From the NCBI GenBank assembly GCA_027569505.1, contig JAPDFF010000021.1, positions 1 through 64,000 of the forward strand: 64,000 nucleotides of DNA, given 5' to 3'. Both the position numbers and the translations under genes were made by a program. The stretch comes from Chloridium humicola (taxonomy: Eukaryota > Ascomycota > Sordariomycetes > Chaetosphaeriales > Chaetosphaeriaceae). This document shows, piece by piece, positions 40,140-51,829 of this stretch (the first letter of the stretch is position 1; every line of letters starts with the position of its first letter). The notes beneath the pieces were generated by a model. That model saw nothing but the letters and a program-made list of their open reading frames with translations. It was not told the DNA's origin and did no database searches.

Positions 40140-41556
40140 TCAAGCCAACATACACTCAACGACGCCGATGACACTGGCATCAGATACGCTGGTAATCTTC
40201 AACCCTGTCTTGCTCGTCAAGGCCTGAACATTCTCCAAGCTCCGTTCCTTGCCAGACGTATTTAACATGAACATATCCATGAGCCTTTGCCATCTTGTCG
40301 GTGGATCAGCCATAATCACGTTGACAATCAATAGCCGGCTATCTGGAGCCATGGCCTCTGCAAGAGCCCTCAACATTCCCAAGGCCTCCTCATCACTGTA
40401 ATTGTGTATGCAGCGACGGAGGAGGTAGAGGAGGGCGCCTGGAGGGGGGTTGTGTTAGCTAGGCTTGAGGGATGTTGGGCAGACCAGCGTTGTACACACC
40501 TTTGACGGGTTGCTCCTGATGGAAGTCCATCCCAACTGTTTGAACCTCAGCCGGGAGGCTGGAATTTGACCGCCTGGCCTCTTCGACAACCTCAGGCAAA
40601 TCCTCCAGCACGCATCGATGGCGGGGGATGTCCGGATTAGCATCCAGGAGCTCAATGAGTGTGTGCCCCCTGCCACCTCCAACGTCCACCAAAAGTGGCC
40701 GGCTCTCGTCCTGAGACTCAGACTTGGCCTTCTTAGCCACCCAACCGATGTCGTAGACACCACCAAACACAGGGACCTTTGCGGCCTCCATTGTGAGCAT
40801 GAGCCACTTGAGTGCTGCGGGGTCCTTGGCCAGGACTTCCCAGATTGTTGAACCCAGCTTGCCGCGTGCGAATGAATAGACTGTCTGCTTTCTGTCGGTC
40901 GGCTCTACGCGGCCGAAGTGCTCAAAGTAGCCGGGAAGAGCAACGAGAGAGGGCAGCTGGAACTCGAACAAGCTGGGCTTCTGTTAGCAGGTGTTCCAGG
41001 AGGGCCGAGGGGGGTAGCATTGCGCCTACATGTTGATCAAGGACCAGTTACAGGTGGTGACTAAGTCCTTAGAGAAGATGGTGTGCGAGATCTTGCTTCC
41101 AGTCCGCCTTAAAACGCCGTTGGCGACAAGAACCTCTCCGAAGCGGGCTGTTGTTTTGTGGACGCAAGGATTCAATAGTCAGAAAAGTTCAATAGAGAGG
41201 ACTCAAGCCCAGCAGCTTAACAACGTACAGATTAAATTGACATCGGCATTGGCTTGCTCAGCGAGGTCGGCGTACGCAATGCCTGTCCCTTCATCCGTTG
41301 GTATTTTCTCCAGGACCTTCCAATCCAGAAACAATTTGAGAGCCATGACCGACGAGACACCTGATAGCATTGACATGGCCCGGATAAACGGCGGGTTTAA
41401 GGCGTCGACGGCCTCAAGCGCGGCCGCCGTCAGTTTCTCACGGCGAGCGGGGTCGATGGTAATAGGGGCATCTAGGCTGCCTGCGCGAAGGTCCCGAGCG
41501 GCGTCGCTTAGCTGTTGGGCCAGGGCGTCCAGCTGGTCGGCGGTATGCAAAGCCAT
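40140..41556 (-). CDS. SAM-dependent O-methyltransferase
   Basis: Exons 41556-41229, 41147-41030, 40972-40500, 40438-40140 (introns of 81, 57 and 61 nt), 405 residues, the usual size for fungal COMT-like O-methyltransferases. The N-terminal dimerisation/winged-helix part is MALKLFLDWKVLEKIP followed, across the first splice, by NLISRFGEVLVANGVLR. The SAM-binding motif is LLVDVGGGRGHTLIELL. HRCVLEDLPEVVEEARR and MDFHQEQPVKGALLYLLRRC follow, then IHNYSDEEA carries the catalytic-base histidine. Such enzymes methylate phenolic natural products, but no polyketide synthase, NRPS or transporter lies within the window, so a cluster is not supported. A longer N-terminal extension is open upstream but not needed. 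Confidence 0.88.
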
Positions 41557-43252
41557 GGTGGGTAAAGGATGGGAAGATTTGAGTCTGATGTGTGTTGGTG
41601 TAAGCGTGTCCGGCAAACAGTTGACTTGCAGTCTCTGGTTGTCTGTGGTTCTCAGGGGGCAGACCCCGCTTTTAAGGTGTTTTGCGGCCATACCAAAACA
41701 TTGGGGGTGCTGCTTCTTGTCGAGTGCTTCGGCCACATCACCTTGATGATGTGATGAGATAAGAAACAAGAAATAAAAACTCCACAAGAATTCAACCACG
41801 AGACATCATCAAAACTCGCTTAGATGGTCGCTCCAGGGGGCTATCCCAAAAGGGGGTTTCAATAAGAATCCCATCTTACCACTGTTCTGGCACAGTGGCT
41901 GGCGCCGACCAACGCAAGCCAGTGGAGTCAAGAGTTTTGAACCGTCATCGAGAGACTGGGGTATTAATCCGAGTTGGAGGTGCTAAGATCAAGTTCAAGT
42001 TGTTGTGTAACTTGGATACTTGGGCATCTCTGAAGGACAAATAACATGGTGGTGGGATATCATTTTTCTGGATGAAGGGCAGCCAAAGAAGACGACGGTG
42101 TTGACCTTCTGTTGGAACAGCAGGGTGGCTCGTCGGGAGTGATGGGTCACCAGAAGATGGAGCAAAATAGACCGCAAAGAGGGCTCTCGCGATGGGTTCA
42201 ACTGATCATCCCTTCATTCATTGATCGGTGTTCTGTCTGCTCCCAGAAGAGGGGTTTTAGACTGGGGGCTGAGCCCAATAGGGCCTAATGTCTAACCGCA
42301 ATTTCGACCCGGGGACCCGGTGGTTCTGACACCTTCTGACTTGTCGCTTGGGAGAGGGCGGCGAAGTGGACAATGGCCTCCACAACCCACAGGGAGAGGC
42401 GAGCTTGCAATGGTTCCTTGTTCACAAGGGCACGCCAAATACTATCACATGGTGCTCTGGTGCACTAGTCTCAAACCAAGAGCCCCCAGCCGGCATGGGG
42501 CAGTAATGAAGCATTGGCATGGCCTCTGACATCTGAATTCTGCGAGGGTCAGGACGACATATGCATGATGCTTCTGCCAGGAGTCTTCCGGGTACTGCCC
42601 ATGCTGACAACCTCTCTGCATTGACCACATCTAGGGTCGGCTCTGTGGCCCCCAAAAAGAAGTTACGGACTAAAACGACCCCATTGAAGGAGAAGGTTTC
42701 TAGATTTTGTCGCACCACTGCGCGGGGAATGAAGCAATTGATTCAGCACCAACTCAGCGGTGGCTTGTTGCCCCCTGCGGTTCGACAGATTTCAGAAGTT
42801 GACCAGATATGCACTTCAGTTTGCTCCCTGCAGGCGAGAAATTTTTCTAAGCATGCGGGCATCTACGCCGCGTGAAGAACGGAATAACGGAACATTCGAC
42901 GTTGAAGCGTCAAGCTTGAACTTGGAGAAGACAAGCCTGTCCAAGAGGCGGCGGATAGATGGCGTGGGTTTTGGATCGAAACCAAAGTATGTCTGAGGGC
43001 ATGGGCTCTGGCATAAACGTAGCTGAAGTCACGCTCATTACCGCAGTAGTTTAAAAATAAGGTCACGTTATTGGTGATACTTATCCGAGTTTTGTGTCAA
43101 CTGGATGCTGTGGTTCCGAACTCCCCAGAAACAATCTCAACTCCGACCCCAAGCTTGTGACCAGTTCATAGCCCTGCAACCCCAGAACGCCTCTAACGCC
43201 GTCATCACCACTTGTTAAGCCCTGTTCCTAAAGCGGGTGCTCATCAACAAGC
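41557..43252. other. 1.7-kb intergenic stretch carrying one copy of a 45-bp repeat
   Basis: No recognisable gene. An open frame at 42422-42718 (minus) lacks any family resemblance and is not called. It overlaps the 45-bp repeat at 42708-42752. The left end is the O-methyltransferase promoter. Confidence 0.4.
42708..42752. repeat. 45-bp dispersed repeat, copy 1
   Basis: Same 45 bases as 63258-63302 with a single difference (G at 42731, A in the other copy). Flanks on both sides are unrelated. Read on the minus strand it contains a T/C-rich run ending CCCCGCGCAG, like an intron 3' end. Same orientation in both copies. Confidence 0.85.
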
Positions 43253-44559
43253 TCACTCCTCCTCCACGTATGTCCACGCGAACATGACCGAGCCGCCGCT
43301 GCGACAAAACCGTTAGCATCAAATCCTCAACCCCCTGACCTACACCAAGCAATGAAGACGAGAAAGACTTACCAAACATACCCGCCCCTAAAGAACTCTT
43401 CCGCCTCCCTCGCCTTCACCACACTCGCAAACATCGCAACCACGTACCCCGTGCCCTCATCATCCTGCACCATTTGGCAGAGCTCCACACCCCCTTGGTC
43501 CCCACCGCGGCCACCATCAAGCTTGTTCCGGATATACCCCTTGCCATTGTCTTCTCTCCACGCGTACTTTGCCGCAGCCGACAGCGGGCCGATTATCACG
43601 CGGTACGGGTCCTCGGCAACCTTGACGCCCTCGGCGCGCAGGGCGTAGATGTTCAAGCGGCCCGGGAGGGTCGGGTAGGCAGGGCGCTCGCGGACAGAGG
43701 TGGCCAGGTCGTCGAGGTTGACCTTGGCGGGGCGGATGTACGGCGGCAAGGGGATGCCGTAGAGCGAGAGGACCAAAGGCGCGGTGCAGGTCGTGATGTG
43801 GGCCGGTCCAGTGGTTGCAACGGTGCCGATGGCGGGTAGGCTCATGCTGGTGATGCTTGTGTTGCGCGGAGCGGGGGTTGGGGTGCCCGGGGTCGAGAGG
43901 TCCATGGCGGCCATGGTGGTAGAGAGAGTCTGAGTTGAGCCATGGTCATGCTGTTTGCGCTGGGAGAGGATGAGCGGGGGGCTGCTGATCAAGTCGCTCT
44001 CGTCGAAGCTGGGGGAGGCAATGGGCTCGTTGGTGGTGAAAACATCGGTCGTCTCGTTCTCGGCAGAGGTTGGAGCCCTGCTGGACATGTTAGCATCATA
44101 TGAAGTTGGGGGTGTCAAGGTCTCGTACTTGACGGTCCTTCCAGTCGGCAAAGGCTGAGCGAGAGTCTCCTCCGCATCGTAGAAGAGGTCGATCAAATCT
44201 TCCTCCTCATCGAGAGGAGCAGGAGCCGCACACGAGACCTTGCTGCCGTTCCCAATGGTCAAGTCAACCAAGGCCTCGACCTGGCCAGTGCGCTTGCCGG
44301 AGCTCGCGTCGGAAATATGCGACTCGGCGTCGTAAAAGAGGTCAATCAAACCCTCTTCCTCACTTTTCAGGGCAATGTCCTGGGAGCTTGGATCGAAGCA
44401 ACCGTCCTCCGAAGCAGACATGGAGGCGATTGAGACGGCCCCCGACACCATATCCGCAAGCATGTCGACAGCGCTGGCATTCGTAGCAACTGCAGGAAAA
44501 AGAGGAGCAGGCAAACCCAGCAGGTTGCCATCGAGAGGCAAGTCGAAAAAGTCGACCAT
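43253..44559 (-). CDS. Unrecognised acidic protein with duplicated LIDLFYDAE motif
   Basis: Exons 44559-43373 and 43298-43253 (74-nt intron with GTAAGT donor and CTAAC branch), 410 residues. The N-terminal half is Ser/Thr/Asp/Glu-rich and contains two copies of a short acidic motif: EEEGLIDLFYDAESHIS and EEEDLIDLFYDAEETLA, about 45 residues apart. The C-terminal ~120 residues look folded (LSLYGIPLPPYIRPAKVNLD, RPAYPTLPGRLNIYALRAEG, YRVIIGPLSAAAKYAWRED), and the last exon adds CGGSVMFAWTYVEEE. The hydrophobic-acidic repeats resemble short linear interaction motifs. I do not recognise the family, and no function is proposed. Confidence 0.65.
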
Positions 44560-44986
44560 TGTGTACGCATTGGCTTTTGTTGCAACTGGTCAGTTGCCTT
44601 TGAGCTTACGACAATGGCCCAAGAAAAAAAAGGAGAGAGGAAGAAAGAGGGAGAAAAATGGAGAAAAAAATGGAGAGGGAGAGAGAGGGAGAAAGAAAGA
44701 GCAAAATAGAGAGGGAAGGAGATAGTTCTTCTTGTTGTTGTTGGCATTTAACGTCCGGGTGACCCGGCGCGTGGTGCCGGGGCCTGGGGTCTGAACCTCT
44801 GCCGACAAGGCGGGTAATATATTCCCTTGCATACCCCCATAATGTGAGTCCTGGGCGGCTGATCTGCAGCGGGGGAAGCCTCGCGCCACCGCATATCATG
44901 CTCGAGTTGCTGTATGGGTGGTTCTGTAGGGGAGGGGGAGGGGGACCTAGTTTTTCTGTTTCTTCTATTTGAATGTAAAGCCTAGC
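44560..44986. other. Purine-rich promoter stretch
   Basis: 44625-44720 is nearly all A and G on the plus strand (CT-rich on the coding strand of the gene at 44559), a common fungal core-promoter feature. Open frames through it are artefacts. Confidence 0.55.
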
Positions 44987-45529
44987 TCAGCACGTCCTCA
45001 CATCCCATGAGGTATCCCCGGCTAGGGTGTTTGCGAGGGAAGGAGAGGATGAGAGAAGGAAAGAAATCACTGGGCTTAACTTGAAAAATCGTAAAAAAGC
45101 GCAAAAGAACCAATTTTTTGCACCCGTCTCCTCCTCCGCGTGCTTGTCCTTGCCCTCGCCAGTCTCAGACACTCCCACCCGCGCCGCTTCCTCCAAGACC
45201 TCCTTCGCTTCCTCGTCGATTGCGGCAAGGGTCTCCTCCATCTGCTGAGTCGCCTCGTGGAGGCCCCTCTTCACACCCGCCGCGAATCCGTCCTTGTAAC
45301 CCACGGCGTAGCCGGCTTTGTGACCCGCCGCAAACGGGTCCCCGACAATTTTGGCCTTGTCGGCCGTCTCCGCGCTGCCCATGCGCGCCATCTCGCCAGG
45401 CTTGGTGATGTTTTTGGCTGTTCAAGGTGCGCAGTCAGCTTTTGTCATAACGCACAACACAAAGAGATAAAACGAATTACACAGGGCTTGCTTTTGCTTG
45501 TCCTGGGCACACGGAAATTGGTCGGCCAT
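44987..45529 (-). CDS. Small Gly-zipper protein, function unknown
   Basis: Exons 45529-45481 and 45417-44987 (63-nt intron), 159 residues. It starts MADQFPCAQDKQKQAL and joins to SKNITKPGEMARMGS. Residues about 48-72 hold a regular glycine repeat, GHKAGYAVGYKDGFAAGV, with glycines every fourth residue, followed by an acidic helix (MEETLAAIDEEAKEVLEEAA). The C-terminal end is uncertain: the frame continues into a hydrophobic stretch (FFCAFLRFFKLSPVISFLL), but a GT..AG pair could remove it in phase. Not recognised. The Gly pattern suggests membrane insertion or helix packing. Confidence 0.5.
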
Positions 45530-47197
45530 GCTTCTTTTTTTGGGTGGTGGTGGCTTGCTTGGCTGGGGCGTGCCTTGGTGGTGTTTCGTGAAGAGGGAGA
45601 AAGGGGACAGTTCTGTGTGCAAGAAAGAAAACACGAACAAGGCCCGGACAGAAGAAACAAAACGCAAAACAAAGATCAGATGGAAGAAAACGCCGGCGAC
45701 AGACAGCGGCGACGGGAAGGTGCTCATCCTCGTCGCGCGAAAACACCAGCCGCGGGAGCACTGCCGCGAGTAAGCTCAGGAGTCGCCGCAAAGTCCAGAT
45801 CACGAAAATGTCCGGAAGCATGGCCGGTGTCGCGGGCCGGCGCTGGAATGGGGTGCACCGTCTTCACGGCGAATCGCAAGACATACAGCCCTATCAACTT
45901 CAAAACCCCTGGCGTGAAGTCAAAATCGTCATTCTCGCAAATGTCGTGGCCCGCCGACAATACTGCATCCTTCTAGAGAAATGGGAAGAGGAAGAATATC
46001 ATCCACAGGGGCGAGAACGAGAAATCGGACAGCTCTCTAGCGGCAGCGGGGGCTTGACCCTTAGAGCTCCTAAACACGGTCACAAAGACTTTTGCTCTTA
46101 GGGGCAGATCTTGAAGAAAGAGAAGTTTAAACCCAAGCACCAATGTTCGCTTAGTCACATTGAATGATGCTAGTTTGTTCTGTGGTGCTGGTTTTAGTAG
46201 CTTGGTTAGTTCATACATTCCGCATGGTTACAGGCCATTAAATCGTCAGAGAGCTCTGCAGGCAAGAAGAGCTTTGTACTGCTCGAGCCTGCAGTGAGAA
46301 GCTGTTCACCTAAAAGCCAGGACGTCTCCATTGCTTGCTTTATGTCTTGTTCGTGTTCTTTGTGGAAGAGGGGGTGGAAATGGGGTGAAATTTGTCTGAA
46401 GAGGCAAGAGCATACAACGTGATTCAGAGAGAAAACAGAATGCAGCGAGCTGAGTATGTGGTTTTTTCTAGGAAATGACAATTTGCTACAAGCTTAGTCA
46501 CTTGACATAGAGAGGAGTATCGCAGACGAGCCATGGAGGCAGGACGAAGCAGGGCTGGGGGGACAGAGGGGAAACCATTGATTGGGGCCGGGCTTTGGCA
46601 GAAGACAGAAAACAATCATGGTGTCTAGAACAAAGGGTAAAGCCAAAATAACAGCTGGATCGAAGACAATAGGGAGAGATAAGTTAGACAAACAACCTGG
46701 GCACTCTGAATCGAAGAGCTCTCTTCACAGGATGTGTGGGGCAAGCGATGTTAGACTGGACAGAAGGGGGACCGGATTTCTACTGACCAGCCCCGCTGCC
46801 CCTTCTATCAACCTCCGCAGCCCAAGTCTTTGGCCTTTAATTCTGCCGGGCACACACTTGGACAGCCCTTTGATCTTCTCTTCCATCTTGTCTGCCCTGG
46901 TCGTTTCCTCTCTCAGTGGTTGGGCTCTTCCGGCCCGCGGTGTCATTTTCAGCGGAGGGAACCACAATGGGTCCGCAGGCTCGCCCACGGCGATGCCCTT
47001 ATGAACTTCCACACTGGTGCTGCCTGTCCACCAGGCGGGAGAGAGTTGGCCAAGCCTCCTTACTTCGTACTCCTTGGCTGGAATTCCCACCACGATGGAA
47101 TATTTGCCCCAAGAGGGAGACTTCAAGGCCTTCTCCAGTAGTTAATAACCATCCATCATTGTGGCAAAGCTGACCCATTCCCTTACATCCCTCCCCT
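45530..47197. other. 1.7-kb stretch without a recognisable gene
   Basis: Several moderate open frames exist on both strands, but none resembles a protein family or has a coherent exon structure. The left end is the promoter of the gene at 45529; the right end is the 3' flank of the glycosyltransferase. Confidence 0.4.
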
Positions 47198-48464
47198 TCA
47201 GCCCCAGATCCCGGGCTGGCTTTTGTTCCACGCCTCAAAAAAATGGTTTTCATACGCCGGGATGCACTTAACCGTCTCCAGCGGTTCCTTCTTCCACTCA
47301 ATCCCTTCATCCTTCCACTCCCGGGCACCCACCCACTTCGACGTATACCCCTTGGCCTCTTTTATCTTCTTCCCTCCTTCATCATTATACTCCAAATTCA
47401 CCGTCGGCACCACCGCAATCTTTCCCAACCCACGAAACCACAAATTTTTACAAAGCAGCTGCAGCTCGCCCTGGCTACACTCCCCATCACTCCCCTTCCG
47501 ATTTGTCCTGAACCTCACCCCCTTCTCCAGCAGCGCCCCAGCACCAAACCCCACGGCCCCATTCCAACACGAAAACACTTGGAACGGCTGATGGGCATTA
47601 AACCGCTGCAGCGCGTCGGAATCGTTCCAAAACAAGTTCCAGGCCGAGTTCCAGTTCCCGTCCGGGGGGATCTCGAAGAAAGAGTCCCCGGTCATCCCTC
47701 GCGCCACCCAGACATTGTAAAAGGTCGGGTCCCGCCCGACGTAGGTCCAGTCCACTGCGCAGACCATGCCAGCGTGCAAGTGGGTGTGCTGGTGCATCAG
47801 CTCGAGGATGTCCTCAGTACAGATGGCGACGTCGTTGAGGAAGATGACCGCGGTGGAGGGGGTGTACTGCGGCGTGTTGGACGCGGAGGGGTCAAGGAGG
47901 GGTTGGATGGTGAGGTTGCGGAGCTGGGCGAGCTTGTCAATGTGGTCGCCTTCTTTGGGGTTGAGGGTGCTGCGGCGAAAGTGGTAGGTTGTGTTGAGGG
48001 TGGCGAGGAGGGGTTGGAGGGCGGCCAGGACCTCGGCGGTGCCGTCGTCTGAGTTGCCTTCGATGATGGAGAGGGTGCAGTGTGAGGCGCCGAGGAATCG
48101 GATGGCTTCGATGATACTGCCGATGAGGCGCGGGAGGAGGGGGAGGCATTGCCGCAGGTCGAGGGCGAAGAAATACTGGATGGTGGCGTTGGGTGAACCT
48201 GGGGGAATTTGGAGTTGTTGATATCGATCTACATCTAACTTGAGACATTGCAATCGGGGCAGTTCCTCAGAATCTGGGTTCATGATGGCAGCCGAGTATG
48301 ACTCCCTCGTTGTTTGAGATAGTACCTCTGTTATCAAGTTAGAGACAGCAATGGTTCGGCACAACGCGTTACTAACCCCTTTGTGGGGTTGTTTCTACTG
48401 GGGCAGCTCCAGCATCCGGTTTCGACTTATTCTTGGTTGTTTGGATGAGGCTGGGCCGCGGCAT
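47198..48464 (-). CDS. GT69 (CAP59/CMT1-type) alpha-1,3-mannosyltransferase-like protein
   Basis: Exons 48464-48377 and 48327-47198 (49-nt intron with CTAAC branch), 405 residues. The upstream exon gives MPRPSLIQTTKNKSKPDAG and joins in phase to VLSQTTRESYSAAIMNPDSE. An alternative start is the Met at 48283. Family landmarks: IQYFFALDLRQCLPLLPRLI, SIIEAIRFLGASHCTLSIIE plus GNSDDGT, AVIFLNDVAICTEDILEL, GMVCAVDWTYVG, FYNVWVARGMTGDSFF, FQVFSCWNGAVGFGAGALL and GECSQGELQLLCKNLWF. GT69 enzymes add mannose to cell-surface glycans in fungi. The usual N-terminal membrane anchor is not evident, so either another exon is missing or the enzyme is soluble or peripheral. Confidence 0.85.
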
Positions 48465-49110
48465 CTGTGCAAATTGCGGGTAGTGTAGGTACAGAGTCAA
48501 GATCAAAAGGACCAGACACACTGCCGGTCACAGTATGAAAACCCTCCGCATCATGATTGAGGGCACCAGCAGCCGTTGGCGGACGCAGTAAAGGAATTGG
48601 AGAGGTCTGGTGAGATGGGTCGGGAGAGACCGACCCGGGAATTGGCCTGAACCTGGCGACCGGGGACCCGGAGCGGAGGTCGGTCCGAAAGATGCGTCCG
48701 GGTCAAGCCTTCAACCAGGTGCAAGCACAGGGGTGTGGCCTTGGTGCTGGGGCCCAAACGCCTACCGTCGGTGGCATCGTGTGGGAGACGTGAGGTTGCG
48801 ATGGGCAAGGTTTGGTGTTGGACATTTGCTTTGCGCCGGGGTCAGCCGCCTGCATGGTCAACCGATTAAGCGCCCACCCCACGGTTGTGTTTAGGAAGGA
48901 GTGTGATTCGCCAACCTCCCCCCCGCTCCGGTGAATGGGGGTGTTGCTGCGAGGCTAACGGCGGCGACAAGCGCGCGGGAGACGCGATCAGGGGTTTGGT
49001 GTTGCATCAGGCACCATGTGTGTGTGTTTGGTTTAGCATTGCCATGTTGCTCTGCTGGCGCGCAGCTCACTGAGAAACTTACATAGAAAGGTTTCGGCGG
49101 CTCGGCCTGC
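48465..49110. other. Intergenic region, nothing recognisable
   Basis: Divergent 5' flank of the GT69 gene and the membrane-protein gene that begins at or upstream of 49111. An upstream exon of the latter could hide here; I could not find one with a signal peptide. Confidence 0.4.
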
Positions 49111-49899
49111 ATGGCAGATTTGCAGGGCATAAGTGACTCCGCGATGTCTCGCCTCTTAATGTCCTGTCTGGACGCTCAGATCTGCGTCAGTCCTTATCAG
49201 CTTTCTTCTTATTTGATTCAGAAGATCCGGGAGGATGTTCTAATCTTGACCTTCAGCTCCGGGGAAAAGTCGTTCTGCTCAACAGCCCTCCTTACAATCG
49301 CCAAGACCAACCTCGGAGTGTTCACCAACATCGCCTGTGGTAAGAGTGCCGACACGGGACACTTCAATGCCGACGCAGTCACCACAAGTCCCCCGACAGC
49401 CACTGGCACCCAACCTATTACCTCATCGACATTATCAGCTCCCTCGGGCCCACGAGAAACAGCCTCAACCGCGCCCCAAACATCATCACCAACCCCCTCC
49501 ACCTCCTCCGACGGCCCGGTACCAACCTTCGGCAGCGACGTCAAGGGGATCATCAAAATCTCCTCCTCCAGCCCCAACACCCAACCCGCCAACACCGAGC
49601 CCAACATCGCCAATAAAACCGCAGCCATCATCGTTGGCGTAGTCGGCTCCCTGGCCCTCCTCTACGGCTGCGCCGTGACGCCAGCAAACTCGGTTCGTGT
49701 TGTTGGGCTGCTGACCAAGTCGCCGGCTCCAAGCAAGTCGTCGTCTACTAAGCTGAGGGGAGCGGGGACCCCGGAGTTGTCAGGGCGCGGGCCGGCGGCG
49801 TATGATACCGTGACGTATGATGGCTTGGGGGTTGTCAGGCCGGCTATGACGCCTGCGGAGCTGCCTGCTGTGTGGTATGGGAGTGGGAGACAGGGATGA
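49111..49899 (+). CDS. Ser/Thr-rich single-pass membrane protein, 5' end uncertain
   Basis: Open frame of 262 residues from an ATG at 49111. A Cys-containing stretch (SFCSTALLTIAKTNLGVFTN) is followed by a long Ser/Thr/Pro-rich stalk (about residues 85-165), one transmembrane helix (TAAIIVGVVGSLALLYGCAV, about 169-189), and a cytoplasmic tail ending LPAVWYGSGRQG. This is the layout of fungal wall-sensor-like or orphan glycoproteins. No signal peptide is present at this start, so the true N-terminus is probably in an upstream exon. Function unknown. Confidence 0.55.
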   Translation: MADLQGISDSAMSRLLMSCLDAQICVSPYQLSSYLIQKIREDVLILTFSSGEKSFCSTALLTIAKTNLGVFTNIACGKSADTGHFNADAVTTSPPTATGTQPITSSTLSAPSGPRETASTAPQTSSPTPSTSSDGPVPTFGSDVKGIIKISSSSPNTQPANTEPNIANKTAAIIVGVVGSLALLYGCAVTPANSVRVVGLLTKSPAPSKSSSTKLRGAGTPELSGRGPAAYDTVTYDGLGVVRPAMTPAELPAVWYGSGRQG

Positions 49900-50995
49900 A
49901 CGAGCATCGGGGAGGTGGTCGTTGGGTATGTGGTGGATGAGGGGGGTGGCTGGGGGCGGGGTTGTGAATAATGGTGGATTGTTGCAGTGTTGGTATCTCT
50001 TTTGTTTTCTGGCTCTCCTGTTTTGTTATCACTTGCCACTTGACAAAGCATCCTGACGAGAGTTCATTTTCACTGGTGGTTTGGTGGAGGGCGGGTGGCA
50101 GAGTCTCTTCAAGTTGGGCGTTGGATCATGAAGAACGGGACCTGAGCATGGGTTGAATAACACGGCGTTGGTGGATTAGTTGCCTGAATGTATAATAAAT
50201 ATCTTTCTTTGCATGATGAGTGCCATTGAGTCCTCGAAATGCGTCGTGTTGTGTCGTGTCGGGCCATTTCGTGATGAAGACAGGAGGTTGTTGCGAGGAG
50301 GAAACAAAGTTTTCTTGGCAGAAAAAATCTCCACTGGCCTAGCCGTGCCTGGCGACTCCACTATCGAGACAGTGTCTATGACAAAGAGACCATATACACC
50401 CCCTTACACCCACCAACGTGCCGATGCCAGCCACAGCCAAATTTGGCTGCAACCAACACCAACCCATCGACAGGAACGCCACGTCGCAGAAGCTATTCCC
50501 AACCCTCTTGCCGTCCTTCACCATAGCCGACTGCGCTGCTACTACCGAGCAACCCGTGCCCGCAGCCAGATTTAGCTGTGGCTAACAGGAGGTAGAAGGT
50601 GGTGAATGATTAGCTCACGGTGGGGTATACGGTCTCTTTATCACAGACACGGTCTCGATAGTGGACTCGGTCCTGGAATGCTGCCCGGGACATCCCTGCT
50701 GCTTCAGCCACGATCTAGGCTGCTCTGTGGGGTGTTCATCCCGGCCTGGCCCCTTGCACAAAGTCCCAGCAGCCCGTATCCTGCCATTTGCAGCCCTCTC
50801 ATTCGCCCCAACGTCGTGTTTGATTGCGGCAGGGTCTTTGTGACCATGCCACTTTGCCAGAAGCAGACAGGCGCGACGCCAGAGGGGCAATATGCGCCAC
50901 GTCCTCCCCATATCCATTCCCTTGAAAAGCAGGGCAACCGCATTTTGTGATGCTGACGCTGACGAGCTTCAGATCTGCAACCTCCAACCGCCAAA
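49900..50995. other. 1.1-kb intergenic region, nothing recognisable
   Basis: Two short related segments occur here: tatacacccccttacaccc near 50392 and the reverse-oriented accgtatacccc near 50630, each next to a gtctcgatagtgga-like sequence. This suggests a small imperfect inverted duplication. No gene. Confidence 0.4.
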
Positions 50996-51829
50996 ATGGA
51001 GAATCTCCCACCAAAATACGTCTCCCCGCCGGGGACATGGAGGACAAAGGCAGCGCTGAGAGCCGCCTCTCTTGTCTGGAACATCGTTCTTCTCGGTCTC
51101 GTCATCTCCATGGCAACAACCGCCCGCGTCAACACATACCTCCCTTTGCTGGTCGTCCTCCCTGCCATCGTTGCAACTTCCGTTTGGGACATCGCCGAAC
51201 TCATCTGCATCCTCAAGCGCGGCGGCAACAGAGGCATCCACCCTGGTGCCATCGTCGCTGTCGATTTGATCCTCTGGCTCGGCTGGGGCGTGGTCGCCCT
51301 CTTCCTGGGCGCATCTGGAATCACGCGGAGGGCCCGCTACCTGATCGAGGACTACAGCGGCTATGATGGCTACCGATACCGCTATGACTCGACCAAGGTC
51401 ACCGACGAGGATAAAAAGCTGGAGGAGCGGGTTATGGGGATGGGGAGAGCTATGGTAGCTTTTGTCACCCTGGCGCTGTGAGTGTCCCAATTCCCAGCAA
51501 ACGGCAGCATTCCTAATGTATCTCTCCCCAGGCTTACGCACTTCGCCCTTTTCGTCATCGCCTGCTACGAAACCAACATCCGAAACCGAATGCCGCGTAC
51601 AATCTACGTGATGCAGCCTGTCTACGGCTCGCCGCCTGTGATACCGGGGGGATACCAGCAACTTGGGTCGCTGCCAGGCCAGATGCTCGTCCAACCAAGG
51701 CAGCAAATATATCCGGGGCAGCCGATGCCGGCATACATGCAAGTGGCGGCGAACCAGATGCCAGTCCAGCCGTCTCCTGCACATACAACGGAGACGAAGA
51801 CGGCCGGGGGCGCTGAACGTTTCGCTTGA
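50996..51829 (+). CDS. Four-helix (MARVEL-like) membrane protein
   Basis: Exons 50996-51477 and 51532-51829 (54-nt intron), 259 residues. Four hydrophobic helices: SLVWNIVLLGLVISMATTA, YLPLLVVLPAIVATSVWDIA, IVAVDLILWLGWGVVALFLG, and one made by splicing, MVAFVTLAL joined to LTHFALFVIAC. The spacing and short loops match fungal MARVEL-domain-like proteins. The C-terminal 80 residues are Pro/Gln/Tyr-rich (YQQLGSLPGQMLVQPRQQIY) and cytoplasmic. Typical location is the plasma membrane; the precise role is unknown. The intron assembling the fourth helix supports the model. Confidence 0.72.

Noticed and set aside
40140..41556. Possible secondary-metabolite cluster around the O-methyltransferase
   Set aside because: Neighbours are a HET gene and unrelated orphan genes; no PKS, NRPS, terpene cyclase, P450 or transporter is visible in the window.
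42422..42718. 98-codon minus-strand frame next to the 45-bp repeat
   Set aside because: No ATG at its head, no family resemblance and no partner exon.
45140..45976. Plus-strand frame of 278 codons overlapping the Gly-zipper gene
   Set aside because: Antisense to a two-exon gene with good splice signals; the second half runs through purine-rich DNA with no recognisable protein.
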